Origin: a virus
Length of the DNA stretch: 48,539 nucleotides
Virus record (IMG/VR): IMGVR_UViG_3300028392_000098
Coordinates: 1-48,539 of that record
Reading direction: 5' to 3' (one strand)
The position numbers and the translations under genes are program-made. The notes beneath the pieces are model-generated. The model did not search any database and was not told the DNA's origin. It saw nothing but the letters and a program-made list of their open reading frames with translations. Below, piece by piece: positions 47,914-48,539 of the stretch (position 1 is its first letter; each line of letters begins with the position of its first letter).

Positions 47914-48539
47914 CTAGAAGGGAATATCGCCGTCGTCTTCGTCAAAGCTTGTGGCAGGCGCCTTAGCTATGTCGTCTACAGTCTTTGTTTTCTTACCCAG
48001 CTTCTCCCACTCAGGCGAAGACTGGATCTTCTTCTTGAGGTTGTCGCTGAACGTCTCAAACATTGCCATGTCTGGATCAGTTAAGTTAAACAGTTCGTTC
48101 TTGTTGACCGCTTCAGGCAAACCGCCTTTCTTGATCATCGATGGAACTGGGGTTACGCCAGAGACGTTGACATACATCTTGCCGTCTTGGCCTGCGCGCT
48201 CGATGACGTTCAGCATGCACCAAGCATTCAGTACAGTCTTTAAGTCAAAGCGACGCATCTCTTCCTGTGTGAAAGGCTTACCGCGCCACGATTGCAAGTC
48301 ACCACGCAGGGTAGCCTTCTCAGACCACGACAGCGTGTAGTTCTTGAATATGGCGAATGGGCGACCATCACGCATTTTGAGGGGGGTTCCATCATCATTG
48401 GTGCCGTGGATCTCCCAGCCCAACATGATCTTGTGGAGGTACTTGATTTGACCCATGTACTCCGATTTTTGCGTACCCAAATCAATGATTCGGTAGCAAC
48501 GTGCTAAATGCATCCCTGACGGGGTAGCTTCAAAATTAC
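47914..48539 (-). CDS. SSB-like replication protein, 5' truncated by window edge
   Basis: The frame is open to the right edge. An internal ATG at 48513 exists, but the residues before it (NFEATPSG) already fit the family, so the true start lies outside. Family pattern: HLARCYRIIDLGTQKSEYMGQ, KIMLGWEIHG, GRPFAIFKNYTLSWSEKATLRGDLQSWRGKPFTQEE, LNAWCMLNVIE, KMYVNVSGVTPVP. This is a common phage protein next to recombination genes. The C-terminus FDEDDGDIPF mirrors the acidic tip of bacterial SSB (DDDIPF), which recruits host replication and repair proteins. Functional SSB is inferred. Confidence 0.8.
   Translation of the reverse strand, partial: NFEATPSGMHLARCYRIIDLGTQKSEYMGQIKYLHKIMLGWEIHGTNDDGTPLKMRDGRPFAIFKNYTLSWSEKATLRGDLQSWRGKPFTQEEMRRFDLKTVLNAWCMLNVIERAGQDGKMYVNVSGVTPVPSMIKKGGLPEAVNKNELFNLTDPDMAMFETFSDNLKKKIQSSPEWEKLGKKTKTVDDIAKAPATSFDEDDGDIPF

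Noticed and set aside
47100-48340. Plus-strand frames (114 and 129 codons) opposite the exonuclease and SSB-like genes
   Set aside because: The minus-strand proteins have clear family motifs, operon overlaps and ribosome sites; the plus frames have none.
1-48539. Circular or terminally redundant genome ends
   Set aside because: First and last bases do not repeat each other. Joining the ends would continue the minus-strand SSB-like frame without an ATG, so the window is treated as an open piece.
1-48539. CRISPR array, tRNA genes, integrase or attachment site, reverse transcriptase with variable repeats
   Set aside because: No regular spacer-repeat pattern, no cloverleaf-like sequence, no recombinase or RT motifs were seen. 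The repeats found are coding or hairpin elements.

Overview
The window is a 48.5-kb piece of a tailed dsDNA phage genome. It reads as a podovirus-type (P22-like short-tail) virus of a Gram-negative host. The evidence is a large terminase, a portal, a scaffold and capsid block, adaptor proteins, a P22 gp10-like nozzle, very large ejection-type proteins next to the tail genes, and a lysis set with a 3TM holin and a GH24 lysozyme. There is no tape-measure, tube or sheath gene, no integrase, no RNA polymerase, and no tRNA or rRNA that I could see. A freshwater beta-proteobacterial host is only a guess from gene content and style. The window does not look closed: the last minus-strand gene runs off the right edge, and most replication genes must lie outside.

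Layout, left to right. (1) 1-4946, plus strand: a tightly packed run of mostly unrecognised small early-type genes, many overlapping by ATGA or TAATG. Two of them (2375 and 3023) are each preceded by a near-identical extended -10 promoter whose transcript would begin with a small hairpin. (2) 4979-7025: small terminase-like protein, an unknown protein and the large terminase. (3) 7023-7078: a duplicated palindrome that includes the terL stop codon. (4) 7134-11915: a 1593-aa multidomain protein with a PcfJ-like module and many GG linkers, best read as a phage polyvalent protein. (5) 11912-18407: portal, two tiny genes, a GroES-like co-chaperonin, scaffold candidate, structural proteins and major capsid protein, closed by a strong terminator. 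(6) 18485-23913: a structural protein with an inserted module, then four Lys/Gly-rich GG-motif proteins, a head-tail adaptor carrying a discoidin-like insert, and a zinc-ribbon protein. (7) 23921-32336: tail fibre and adhesin genes (Gly-rich, LamG-like and SPRY-like domains, LATKQYVD motif) and a small assembly-type protein. (8) 32355-34697: lysis region with several small membrane proteins, 3TM holin and lysozyme. (9) 34751-46030: second adaptor, fibre, nozzle and four or five large ejection/internal-virion candidates, ending in a three-hairpin terminator region. (10) 46184-48539, minus strand: an early/replication-type operon with an SSB-like protein bearing a bacterial SSB-type acidic tail, a lipoprotein and a RecB/Cas4-type exonuclease.

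How it fits together: SSB-like protein and exonuclease act in replication and recombination. TerS and TerL package DNA through the portal into a capsid built by scaffold and MCP, with the GroES-like protein probably redirecting host GroEL to capsid folding. Adaptors and nozzle close the head, fibres and adhesins bind the host, and the ejection proteins, perhaps with the polyvalent protein and GG-motif proteins, enter the cell with the DNA. The most unusual features are the GG-motif/NSGW-tail protein family shared with the polyvalent and ejection proteins, the DGSAVVDLP peptide shared by portal and scaffold, the terL-stop palindrome, and the 5'-hairpin promoter pair.
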